Shown piece after piece: positions 31,800 to 64,000 of a DNA stretch of 64,000 nucleotides (positions are counted from its first letter, which is position 1; the number at the start of each line of letters is the position of its first letter). The DNA lies in assembly GCF_015832195.1 (NCBI RefSeq), contig NC_052021.1, positions 3,410,001-3,474,000 on the forward strand, written 5' to 3'. The position numbers and the translations under genes were made by a program. Under the pieces are notes generated by a model. The model saw nothing but the letters and a program-made list of their open reading frames with translations, was not told the origin of the DNA and made no database searches. Source of the stretch: Motacilla alba alba (lineage: Eukaryota; Chordata; Aves; Passeriformes; Motacillidae).

Positions 31800-32045
31800 A
31801 TTAATTTTTTTTTAAATGTTACATTCTAAAATTTTTTATTAATTTATTATTTTATTCTTATTTTTACTATTTATCTATACTAATTTTAATTTTCATTCCT
31901 AATTTTATTTTAAATTTTTATTTATTTTAGTTTTAAGTTTTATAATTTATTTAAAACTAAAATTTAACATTATTTTATTATTTTATTTATATTTTTATTT
32001 TATTTTATTAGGATTTTTTTTTTATTTGTACTTTTATTAAAAGTA
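31800..32045. repeat. AT-rich low-complexity tract
   Basis: Degenerate TTTTA/TTTAT words with almost no G or C. It follows a poly(T) run at 31612-31637. Confidence 0.85.
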
Positions 32046-33741
32046 TGAAAATACAGCTGGTCTTGGCCAGATTCTCCCTTCCTGCAGCTTTGCATCAGGC
32101 CTTGGGCTTCACAGAGGTAAAAGGAACAGGGCTGCTCTGACCTCAGCCAGGGATTTGATTCCTCCTCCTCCTCTTAGGGGCGAGTAGCAATCCCTGGAAG
32201 CTGAACCTCACGTGTCTTGCTGCTTTTCATCCATCCAAAAGGGAAAATGTGCCGAGGAGCCAATATTCCACTGGCACATGGGGCTGCAAGGGGAAACCTG
32301 CCCCAGCCAAATCCCTGCAGCTATCAGAGGCTTCAGGGCTCGGTTTTTCCCCCCCAAAAAAATCCCCTTTTCCCCTGTTTTTCTGCCCAGCTGTGGCAGC
32401 TCTGCCAGCTGCACCCAAGTCCCCCAAAAGCCACCAGCTTTTCAAGGCCCAGCTCAGGAGTGTTTCCCTTTAATTTTGGTGAAAATTGAGGGTGTTTGGG
32501 GCTGGGGGTGATATAATTTCTATTTACAGCAGCAGGGAAGAGGCATGTGCTGGTTCGAGGCCACCACAAATAGCTCTGGACATGAGAGCTCTTGAAATAA
32601 TATTAATAATAATAATAATGATTTCCATGTTTCCCTTGCTGGGATGTCCCCCTCCGGCAGAACCCCCCAGTGAAACCTCTGCAAAGGGAGCACATCTGGG
32701 TTTCATTTTTACAGCTGAAGAATAGTAATTAAGATGCTTTTGCAGAGCCAGGGCTTGAAAAACTAAAAATAAAAGCCATACAGGCACAATACCAGACCTC
32801 CAAGCACCAGAAATTCCCATTTTCCCCCTGTTTTTGCCCTCCCAGCTCCACTGGACCCCCGGGCATGGCCAAGCCCCTGTTCTGGGGAGCTGGGGCAGGA
32901 ATAAATCATGGGCTGAAAGGGGATGGTGGGCAGAGAAGTGGGATTTTGGGCAAAAAACCCAGAAGAGCAATGGCAATGCTAACCTGTGTAGAGGGTGGCA
33001 GCAAGGGGAGGATTTCCAAAGCTCCAAAACCTACGGACATCGTGCAAAGAATCAGGCTTGGCTTTTTTATTGCAGGAAAATGTGCAAAAACCACGGACCT
33101 CAGGCTTGGAATGACTTTCTCACTCTGTTTCTCGCTTTTCTTACATGAATATTGCAGGGGAAGGGGAAAAAAAAGCAGCTGTTTTCCAGCCCTCCACCAC
33201 CTCGGGGTGCTCCTGGCCCCAGGCAAATGAAAAATTCATTTTCCCCAGCTCGAGCTAAAAGAGGAGATGGGGCTCAGTGAGATTCACTCAAAAGCACTCT
33301 CTGGCTGGTGGGGGTCATGCTGGGAAAATGTCTGTGGGGTTGAGGGGATGAGCAAGGCCCTGGGGACTGGGAAATGCTCAGAAGTTCGATTTAAGAGGTC
33401 AAAAAGGAAAAAAAAAAAGAATTGGGAGTTTACATGGCAGTAAGCTTAATTTTAGCAGGAAGATGATGAAAAATTAATAAGGTGGTCAATGTGTGGAGAG
33501 GGAAAGGCTGTTCTGGGGGAGATGCTGGGCAAGGTTAACCTAGTTTGTATTGTGCATCAGCAGGGAGAAGAGAAAGGGAGGGGCTGGGAATGCCAAGCTA
33601 GCAGGGATGGATGTCTCCCAGCTGCCAGGCCTGTGGCCAGGCTGTGCCAAGCCCCAGAGCTGAAGTGATGCTGGTGGGACTTTGGTCCTAAAGGGAGGCT
33701 TTAACACCCTGCTGGATCCCATGGATAGGGTGCACACGTTT

Positions 33742-34151
33742 TGTCACATTCACATTTTCTGAAAATTCCCTTTGCCCAGGACTTTTCTCCTGGGAAGCCT
33801 CAGAGAAAAAAAGAGAACAATAATTATCTTGTTGCTCCTATTGTGTTTTGCTCGTCTGGGATGTGTTTGGAGATTGTTTACCCACAGGTGATTGTTTCAC
33901 TGGTTTCTGCTGTGAATATTTTGACTCATTGGCCAACTGGGGCCAAGCTGTGTCAGGACTCTTTAGAGAGTCAGGAGTTTTCATTATTATCTTTTTAGCC
34001 TTCTGTCTGTATCCTTCCTGTATTCTTTAGTATAGTTTAGTATAGCATTCTTTAATATAATATAGATCATAAAATAATAAATTAGCCTTCTGAGAACATG
34101 AAATCAGATTCATCATCGCTCCCTGCCACGGGGCACCCCACAAATACAATA
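33742..34151 (+). mobile_element. Solo LTR, songbird-type ERV family (copy B)
   Basis: It runs TGTCACATTC... to ...CAAATACAATA, flanked by ACGTTT (33736-33741) and ACATTT (34152-34157), a 6-bp target-site duplication with one mismatch. It contains AATAAA at about 34075. It is the inverse orientation of copies A and C. No internal retroviral sequence. Confidence 0.8.
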
Positions 34152-36202
34152 ACATTTCCCTTGGATGCCACGGCCACCAGGGAGCTTTAAGGCTCTGTGC
34201 TTTTGGGAAGGAGGGTTCCATGGCTTCCCACCCATGGCAGCAGGAGCCCCTCACCCCAGAGACCACCTCAGTGCTGCCGACCTGGAGTTCAGCATCTGCT
34301 GCAGCTGTGCTTAGCAAAGCAGAGATTTTGGGGATCTTTTCTGCTTCCCCACGGTGGGACGCGGCCACGCCGGCGCAGCTCTCTCTGCGGCGCCGTTCCT
34401 AGAAGGAGAGCAAGTTTTTCCCTCCTCTTTTCCAAGGCTCTGCTGCTGACAGTAGGGGCTGGAAGCCATCCAAGGCTGTCGGTATAAATCTCACTGACCT
34501 TGTTTCACCATCCCTTAACTTGCAGCTCAGCCGGGACCGGCGTCGGCTTCCACTTTCTGGCTCATTTATCCCTTTTCCAGCTTTACAGTTTGGGTTCCTG
34601 AGCTTGTCTGCTCATCCCTGGGTGGGCAAGGCAGTGAGGGGGGACTCCCAGCCCCCAGAAAACCTCCCAGCAAGGCTGCCAAGGCAAACATCTTGCAGGA
34701 ATTTGCAGATGCAGCTGTAGCTGAGGAGAAACGATGCTCGGAGGTGCGGCGCGATGCAGTTCGGCGGGATGAGGGAAAGATGCTTCTGTTTGGATTGGGC
34801 TGAACGTGGGGCTCTGATCCCCAAAAACACTGCCTGGGTGCCATCAGGAGATGAGCCTTGGTAAGATTTGAGCTCTGCTCCTGCCATGATGTGCCTAAAC
34901 AGGAGTTTGCTCCTCTCCAGAGGTTTCTTGCTGTCACCCTTGCAACCTCCTGTGGTAACTCGGCGTCATCTTTGCTGTCCCGCTGCTTCCAGGGGTTTGG
35001 CTGCAGGGGAATGGCCTCGCGTCTCAGCTGTGGGATGCTGGGCTCACTGAGGAAGCAGGGAGGATGGCAGCCTTTGGAGATGTGGGATGCAGAGCAGCTG
35101 GCCACGGGGAGAGGGTAGGAAGAGGTGGTTTCCCACCCCGGCTGGATCAGCTGCTCGGCACACCCAGCTCTCTCTTCTGGGTCCTGGAAAAAGGCATGGG
35201 GAACTTGGGTCCTCTCAGAAATCCACAGCATCGTGTGCTAAATCCATACAAACCCTTTCATTTTCCAGCTCCAGTGAAGCCTCACCTTTAAAGTGTCGTG
35301 CTGATTCCAGTGGGTTTGGGGCCTCGTGGAAGAGCTTTGCCGGCTGCTGCCGTTGTCACTCGGTTTTGTGACAGCATCCAGAATCTTTGGCATGCTGGCA
35401 GGAAGAGTTTGGTGGCAGGATGTACCAGGATTAATGTTTTACCCCAGCCAAACTTGCAGATGTACAGATTAACCAGGAGGAAAAACTTTCCAGGATAAGA
35501 AAAGCAAGACATGGCCAAAAAAAAAAAAAAAAGAGAGAGAGAGAGAAATGTTCGCTTGTGGAGGCTCCCTCCCTCCATCTTTGGAGGTCTTAAAGCAGGG
35601 ATTAGGGAGAGATCTGCCAGGAATGATCGTGCCTCGGGGCAGCCGGAGAGCAGATGATGTGTCTGTCAGCTCCCTCCCTCCCTCCCTGCCTGCTCCACGA
35701 TCCGGGCTCGTGCTTCTCCTGCTCCTCTCCTGGACCAGCACAACATCTTCGTGACTCTCCTTCGTGCTGTTCCAGCAGGACTCCTAAAAATCCCCCCGAA
35801 AAGAGCTGGAATCCTGGAGAAGGGGTGGTTTCCGGCCGGGGGCTGCTGCGGAGAGGCAGGGGAAGATGCTCGGGGGAGTTTCGCTCCCCTCGTGCCCCGG
35901 TGCTGCAGCAGCGGCTGCTCCCCGCTCTAATCCCGGGGCAGCTCGGCGTGGCTGAGGGATGAGGTCATGCTCGCTCACCCGCCGCGCTCCTGCTTCCATC
36001 CCTCCCTCCATCCCTCCCTCCCTGCACAGAGCAGGGTGCCGTTGGAGCCTGCTGAGGCTCCCGGTCCAGCACAGTGGGTTTGGGATGCTTCCCCCCGGCA
36101 AGCTTTGCCTTGCTCTGAGCATGGAGGCGTGTGGGAATCGGGAAACCAGAAACTTCCACAGGCACTGCAGGGTTTGATCTGCAGCCTGGGGAGAAGCTTG
36201 GG

Positions 36203-36684
36203 TTGATGTAAAAATACAATCCACAGACATGAAGCACAAAACCCATAAACTTATGTTCCTGTAGTTGTAAGTAAGAACATGCCTTAAGTGAGTGAGAAAC
36301 TGCACTGATAAAGTGGTGAAGGGTTTATAAGGGAGGGGAGAGGTTGTATGGAATAAGTTAAGAGTTTAGAAGTTATCACAGAAGCATACATGTGCACGTG
36401 AGATTAGACAAAAATATCCACAGTGCAGTAGTACTTAGTAAAAGTGGTAGGTTAGAAAAGCAAAATAAATCCTGTGGCAACTGTCCATTGGTTCAGAAAG
36501 TTCTATATTGCCTTGTAATGAAGAAACTTGTGACTTTTCTACTATTTGAGCTATGGCCGACTGCTTGCTCCTCTAAAACCTCACAGCCTCTGAGACTGAT
36601 GTTCATCTGAGCAATAAATCGTTCTGAGCCTGAAAATAGTCTCATCCCTTCATTTCTAGCAGTGACAATGACCGATGTGTTGCA
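36203..36684 (+). mobile_element. Solo LTR of a second ERV family
   Basis: 482 bases flanked by perfect CTTGGG hexamers (36197-36202 and 36685-36690). Inside are a TATA-like TTTATAAGG near 36325 and an AATAAA at 36613, in the order expected for a sense LTR. It ends ...TGTTGCA. No coding sequence. Confidence 0.72.
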
Positions 36685-39431
36685 CTTGGGTGGGGACAAA
36701 CATCAGGTAAAATCCCTGGCTGTGCCCCCTGCCCGTCTTACCTGTGCCTAGGATGCTGAGCCATCCCTCCCAGTGCTTCTTCCTTCTTCCAGCTGCTTTC
36801 AAAACCTCAGACTAACCCAAACAGCCGCAAAACACTTTCCCCCCCTTCTTCTCCTTCAATGTTTTTTTCTTTTTTTGTGATTCTGACCACTTCTTGCCAG
36901 AAATCAGCCTGTGGCAAGGAGGTGGTTGTGCAACCTGAGTGCAGGGGCAGCTGTTTCAGAGCCTTTTGGATTAACGAGCAGAAGGTTTAAATCTCTGGGA
37001 AGAAGACATGTGGTGAGCTAGAGCTGGAAATGCAGCCTTATCTTCTCACTCTGGTACAGCCCCAGCTCCTGGCTCCCAAACTCATGATATTATGGGCAGG
37101 AAAGCCAGTTTAGGTAATTGGTGGAGATTGCTACGGTTTTATTAGCCCTAATGCCCTTCCCTCCAGGAGATTTGCACAGTTGAGCAAAACATAAAGGCAC
37201 AAAAATATACCCAATTAAGAGGGCTTGTTGGTTTTTTTTTTTTTTGTATTTTTCTTTCTTGCAATAAATACTTCCAGCCTTTTGTAAAGGTTTTTCCAGC
37301 CCTCAAAATCAAGATTAATTGTTTTCAGGGGCCAATAGCTGCATCTGCTGCTGGTGGAGGGGATTTGGAACATGCCACCTGGGCTCTGGCTCTGAGTGGT
37401 ACCTGGTGGGACAGGCAGGGCTTGGATGCTGCTGCACTCCAGGATGGCCAGGAACTGGCACTGCCAGATGAAAATCAGGCTTTGGGAATACTGGCTGGAG
37501 CCTCCTGCAGGAAAAGGAGGCTGATTTGAGGTTTTGGGAACAGCAGCTGTTGTCAGCTTTCTTCTCTGGAAGCTGGAAGGAAAACCTGCTCCTCCCCAGG
37601 CCTAGAGGTCACCTAAATGATGGCAAAGTCCCCAAACCCATGTCACTGGTAAATCTCCAGGCTGCAGAGGGAAGCCTCGAGTCATAAAGAATTCCAGAGA
37701 GCATTATCCATGGAGGAAACGGGGGCATGAGATAAAATAGCACCCGAGGAGGGGAAAAACAGGAAAAGGAGCCATTTGGACTCCAAAATGGAAAGGAAAA
37801 GGTTAAGCCTATAGTCAGGGAGAAGGGTGGGACAGAGTTAAAGGTTGGGACAGGCAAAGCCAGGAGACAAAGAAGAGAATGGAGGGGCCAAAGCAGAAGG
37901 AAAGGACAAGAGGAAGTTGTCTTACTGCTCTACTTTTTATCCTCTATCACAAGAACTGGGAAGGTAAAAGCTGGAATAAACAATTTTTTCTGGCTCAAAT
38001 GACGGTGTATTGATAGAGATAATGCCAAAATCCACACTAATATTATTATATGAATATTTCAGGCAGGTAAGACCAACACTTAGTGTCACTGTGTGGGTGA
38101 CAAACGAACATCTTGTCATCTGGGAGCCCGAGAGATCCCCTTGGAAGTGGTCTTTTCACCAGGTCCAGTATGTCAGGTACCCAAACATGTTTAGAAGCTA
38201 ATAAATGAGGCAAGCTGTGTGTCAAGTCATTGCCACTGTCATTCAGCCAAGCTTTTGCTGCCAAAGCCAGAGATTTGGTACCATCAGGGGAGGCACAAAG
38301 GCCTAGAGGGACTGGATGAAGTCACAGATCTTGTGGATGAAGAAACAGTTTTTGCCTCTGAAAAACAGTAATTAAATGATGTTTTCCAGAGCTGATCTTC
38401 ACAAGTAAAGTATGCCCTTTATTGCATGTTTCCTCATAAATCTATTCAGCCAAACTAAGGGCTCATTCCAGCTTTGATGCTCCAGCGGGTGCGTATCTTC
38501 CGAAATCACCCGAAACGCTCGGAGCACAAATTCTTTTTCTATCTCTTCTGCAAAGAATCTCTTGCAGATCATTTCTCCTCTTTAATTATAGATTGCACAA
38601 AGCAACAGAAGCATGAAATACACTTAGACTGGGAATTAAAATCTGTTTTTCTTCCAGCTTGAAATTCTCCACTTGAAGTAAGTGTATTCCTCTGTCCTTC
38701 TGAAGGCATCCTGTGGCTTTAGCTACAGGGAGCTTTGGATTGGATTTTGATCACCGCAGCCTCAGCTTCTCCTCTTTGCCCCAAAACCCAACCCAGTCAC
38801 CCAGCTGGAAGGCAAGGCTCTCCACCCTCCTCTGGAGGGATGCTCTGGCAGCAGAACACAGGAGAGTGGTGCCTCACCAGAAATGGCTGCAGCAGGACCA
38901 TCTCCAAGGGGTTCCCCTTCTCCACCTCTGGATCTTCCTCCTGGCACCCAGCAGCCCCACCATCCTCCCACACCTGCAGTGGAGGTCAGCAGGGCATTTT
39001 CCCAAATGGTGATCCTTTCCTACCACTCTGGGCATTGCTGGGCTGAAGGGTTGGGAACAAAGCTCCAGCTGGGGTCCTACCAAAGAAATCCAAACCCAGA
39101 ATCCTAATTCCCGATGGGAAGCTTGCAGGCTGGCACGTTGTTTTCCCTGCTTGCCTTTTCCCTCGTGCTCTGGCCTGCCTGGCAGCTTGGATGACAAGTT
39201 CCTCAAGGCAGGAATTACCTCTTGGGAAAGGTTTTGGGTTGCTCAGTGTGACCCAAAGAGCCGCTGGGCCCCACGGCAGTAAAATCCCAGCACAACCAGC
39301 ACAACTGGTGTTACTGGTGCTCAGCACAGCCCCCTCCCTGGAGCTGGCCTTGGAGGCCCATCCAGAAGAAAAAAATTAGCTGGACACAGCAAATGGAAGC
39401 AGTGCCAGGAGGTTTGTTGCTCTGTGCTGAT

Positions 39432-39582
39432 GGATGCCTCTGGATCCCTGAAGTGTCCGGGGCCAGGCTGGATGGGGCTTGGAGCAGCCTGGGATAGAGG
39501 AAGGTGTCCCTGCCTGTGGCAAAGGGGTGGAGCAGGATGATCTTGATCTTCCAATCCAAACCATTCCGTGGTTCTACGATGT
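39432..39582 (+). mobile_element. CR1 LINE 3' end, sense
   Basis: 'ggccaggctggatggggctt', 'ggagcagcctgggatag', 'ggaaggtgtccctgcc' and the end 'aatccaaaccattccgtggt' are the standard CR1 tail, finishing near a degenerate ATTCTRTG octamer (ttctacgat). Confidence 0.82.
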
Positions 39583-39881
39583 GGGAAGCCCTTTTAGCAC
39601 GGTGCTGGGTTTGTTGAGCTCTGCTGAGTTTTTTTAGGGGAGTACTGGGTTTATTGTCAGGGTGGTGAGGAGGAGGAGGAGCCCGAGGAATCACAGCAGG
39701 TACTGAACTGTGGGGTCCCAGCTCTGGAGCTGTGGCCATGCCCTTTGGAAAACCCAAGGAGTGTGGGTTTTCCTTGGAGAGCCAGCAAGAGGGCATCCAG
39801 GAGCAAGGCCAGCATCTCCTGCCCCTGACTGTTTCCCCCAAAAAACAGGAGGAGAGGGAAGAAAGAAAAATTAAATGGGAT

Positions 39882-40048
39882 CATGGAATGGTTTGGGTTG
39901 GAAGGGATCTTAAAACTCGGGTTTTTTTCAACCTCCTGCCATGGCCAGGGACACCTTCCACTATCCCAGGTTGCTCCGAGCCCCATCCAACCTGGCCTTG
40001 GACACTGCCGGGGATGGGGCATCTTCAGTTTCTCTGTTCGGGATGTTT
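39882..40048 (-). mobile_element. CR1 LINE 3' end
   Basis: Reverse CR1 tail: 'atcatggaatggtttgggtt', 'ggacaccttccactatccca', 'ccatccaacctggccttgga'. It lies just upstream of the ADAMTS14 CpG island. Confidence 0.8.
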
Positions 40049-40572
40049 TCCAGATGTGAAAACATCCCAGATGTTTCCAACCGGGATGGTTACCTGCAGC
40101 TCAGCGCCCTAAGCTGGGAGACGATTTGGCTGTCCCCGTGGAGCATCTCCCTCCGCGCGGGGTCCCGCTGCAGCGAGGGGCCGGGAGGTGGCACCGGGGG
40201 AGAGGGGCAGAGCCGGGGGCGCTCCCGGCGCCTCTCGCCTTTGTTCGGGCAGCGCTGGAGCCGGGCGGCCGCGGGGCGGGGAGGGATGGGGAGGCGGGAT
40301 GGTGGGAGGGAGGAAAGGAAGGAGGGAGGGCTGCCCGAAAAGGCTTTTTTTTTTTTTTTTTTTTTAATCTCCAAGAAAAGAACGATCCACAGGCAACGCG
40401 AGAACTTTTCCCCCCACCCCCACCCCCCCCTCCCCGCGTCTTTAATAAGAAAACTATGTTTTAAAAAAATTTTAAAATTCAAAGAAATTAAATTAAAACG
40501 AGCCCGACCTCCCACCCCCTGGCCCAGACCCGGCCCCCGGCCCGCCCCACGCCGCCCGGGAGGCGGCAGAAG

Positions 40573-40598
40573 CGGCGGCGGCGGCGGCGGGAGCGCCG

Positions 40599-40630
<32 letters not shown>

Positions 40631-40632
40631 GG
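40573..40632. repeat. (GGC)n trinucleotide repeat upstream of the ADAMTS14 start
   Basis: Two GGC/GCG runs (about 40573-40588 and 40607-40632) are separated by a short GC-rich spacer, ending 75 bases before the ATG. The repeat is likely length-variable and could form stable G-rich structure in a leader RNA. Confidence 0.9.
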
Positions 40633-40707
40633 GGGGAGGCGGTCGCCGGGCGCCGCCCGCCCCGCATCCCGCATCCCGCCGGCCCCGCATCCCGCCGCCG
40701 GCCCCAA

Positions 40708-63586
<22,879 letters not shown>

Positions 63587-64000
63587 GTGAGCGGTGGCGG
63601 GTCCTGGCAAAGGAGCAGTGGCCACATTCCTCCAGAGGACTCTGCCCTGGTGGCCATCGGCCTGGGGTGGGGACTGTGCCAGCTGCACAGATGTTGGGCG
63701 GTGGGGAGCTCCTGGGCTGGAAACTGTTGTGCAATAATCCGACATCAGGCAGCCAGCTTTTTAAAATCACAGAATCACTGAGTGGTTTGGGTTGGAAGGG
63801 ACCTTAGCGATGATCTCATTCCAACCCTGCAGCCGAGGGCAGGGACACCTTCCACAGGTTACTCACAGTTGGAAGAACACTTCCAGGGATCCAGGGGCAG
63901 CCACAGCTTCTCTGGGCACCCTGTGCCAGGGCCTCCCCACCCTCACAATACAGAATTTCTTCCCAATCTAACCCCATCTAACCCTCCTTCTGTCAGTTTG
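63587..64000 (+). other. ADAMTS14: Start of ADAMTS14 intron 12
   Basis: The intron continues past the window edge and contains a reverse CR1 tail from 63766. Confidence 0.85.
63766..64000 (-). mobile_element. CR1 LINE 3' end, cut by the window edge
   Basis: 'aatcacagaatcactgagtg', 'gtttgggttggaagggacct', 'agccacagcttctctgggca', 'gaatttcttcccaatctaac' and 'ccttctgtcagtttg' follow the CR1 tail in reverse up to the last base. Confidence 0.9.

Larger units (their letters stand above)
27996..40119. other. PALD1-ADAMTS14 intergenic region
   Basis: About 12 kb without a supported gene. Contents: TA/CA-rich sequence at about 28060-28140, AT-rich sequence at 29510-29700 and 31800-32045, a poly(T) tract at 31612-31637, solo LTRs at 33742-34151 and 36203-36684, an A-run with GA repeats at 35518-35546, TCCC-type simple repeats near 35670 and 36000, and CR1 tails near 29712, 39432 and 39882. 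The stretch 37590-38380 has some transposon-like texture that I cannot classify. No perforin (PRF1) exon is recognisable. Confidence 0.7.

Noticed and set aside
34566..35231. A 221-codon minus-strand frame in the intergenic region, considered as a PRF1 remnant
   Set aside because: It lacks the MACPF signature and any perforin-like cysteine pattern. Its composition looks random.

Overview
This window is vertebrate nuclear DNA, almost certainly from a bird and probably a songbird (passerine). The gene sequences are multi-exon vertebrate genes with GT/AG introns. The interspersed repeats are CR1 3' ends, whose termini show the avian/reptile ATTCTRTG-type motif and GGTTTGGGTTGGAAGG core. There are also several solo LTRs that resemble LTR families I know from finch and sparrow genomes. 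No bacterial, phage or plasmid features are present.

Two protein-coding genes, both on the + strand, account for all the coding sequence I can support. (1) PALD1 (paladin) is complete. It has a likely non-coding first exon in a CpG island ending at 4361, and 19 coding exons from 11224 to 27828. A poly(A) signal lies at 27971. (2) ADAMTS14, a procollagen N-propeptidase of the ADAMTS2/3/14 group, runs from its start codon at 40708 through 12 exons to 63586 and continues beyond the right edge. The order PALD1 then ADAMTS14 on one strand matches mammalian 10q22 synteny. The first ~1.7 kb looks like the 3' end of another + strand gene (poly(A) signal at 1674). By synteny EIF4EBP2 is a candidate, but no coding exon is visible.

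Layout: 1-1700 probable 3' UTR of an upstream gene; 1700-3840 unassigned; 3840-4115 a 78-bp minisatellite abutting the PALD1 CpG island (4090-4640); 4362-11210 PALD1 intron 1; 11211-27990 the body of PALD1; 28000-40100 an intergenic region of CR1, LTR and AT-rich sequence; 40120-41590 the ADAMTS14 CpG island with exons 1-2; 41586-64000 the rest of ADAMTS14. Two genes that flank PALD1 in mammals, NODAL (upstream) and PRF1 (between PALD1 and ADAMTS14), have no recognisable exons here.

The two genes are neighbours but not a functional unit. PALD1 encodes a cytosolic, probably myristoylated tandem phosphatase-domain protein. ADAMTS14 encodes a secreted zinc protease acting on procollagen. I found no convincing new molecular system. 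The most unusual signals are structural: a ~1.3 kb minisatellite built on a 15-bp motif in the last PALD1 intron; a ~440-bp recently duplicated segment in PALD1 introns 6 and 9; a one-base reading-frame problem at PALD1 exon 8; the 78-bp repeat beside the PALD1 promoter; a ~330-bp polypyrimidine tract near PALD1 exon 18; and solo LTRs with intact target-site duplications.
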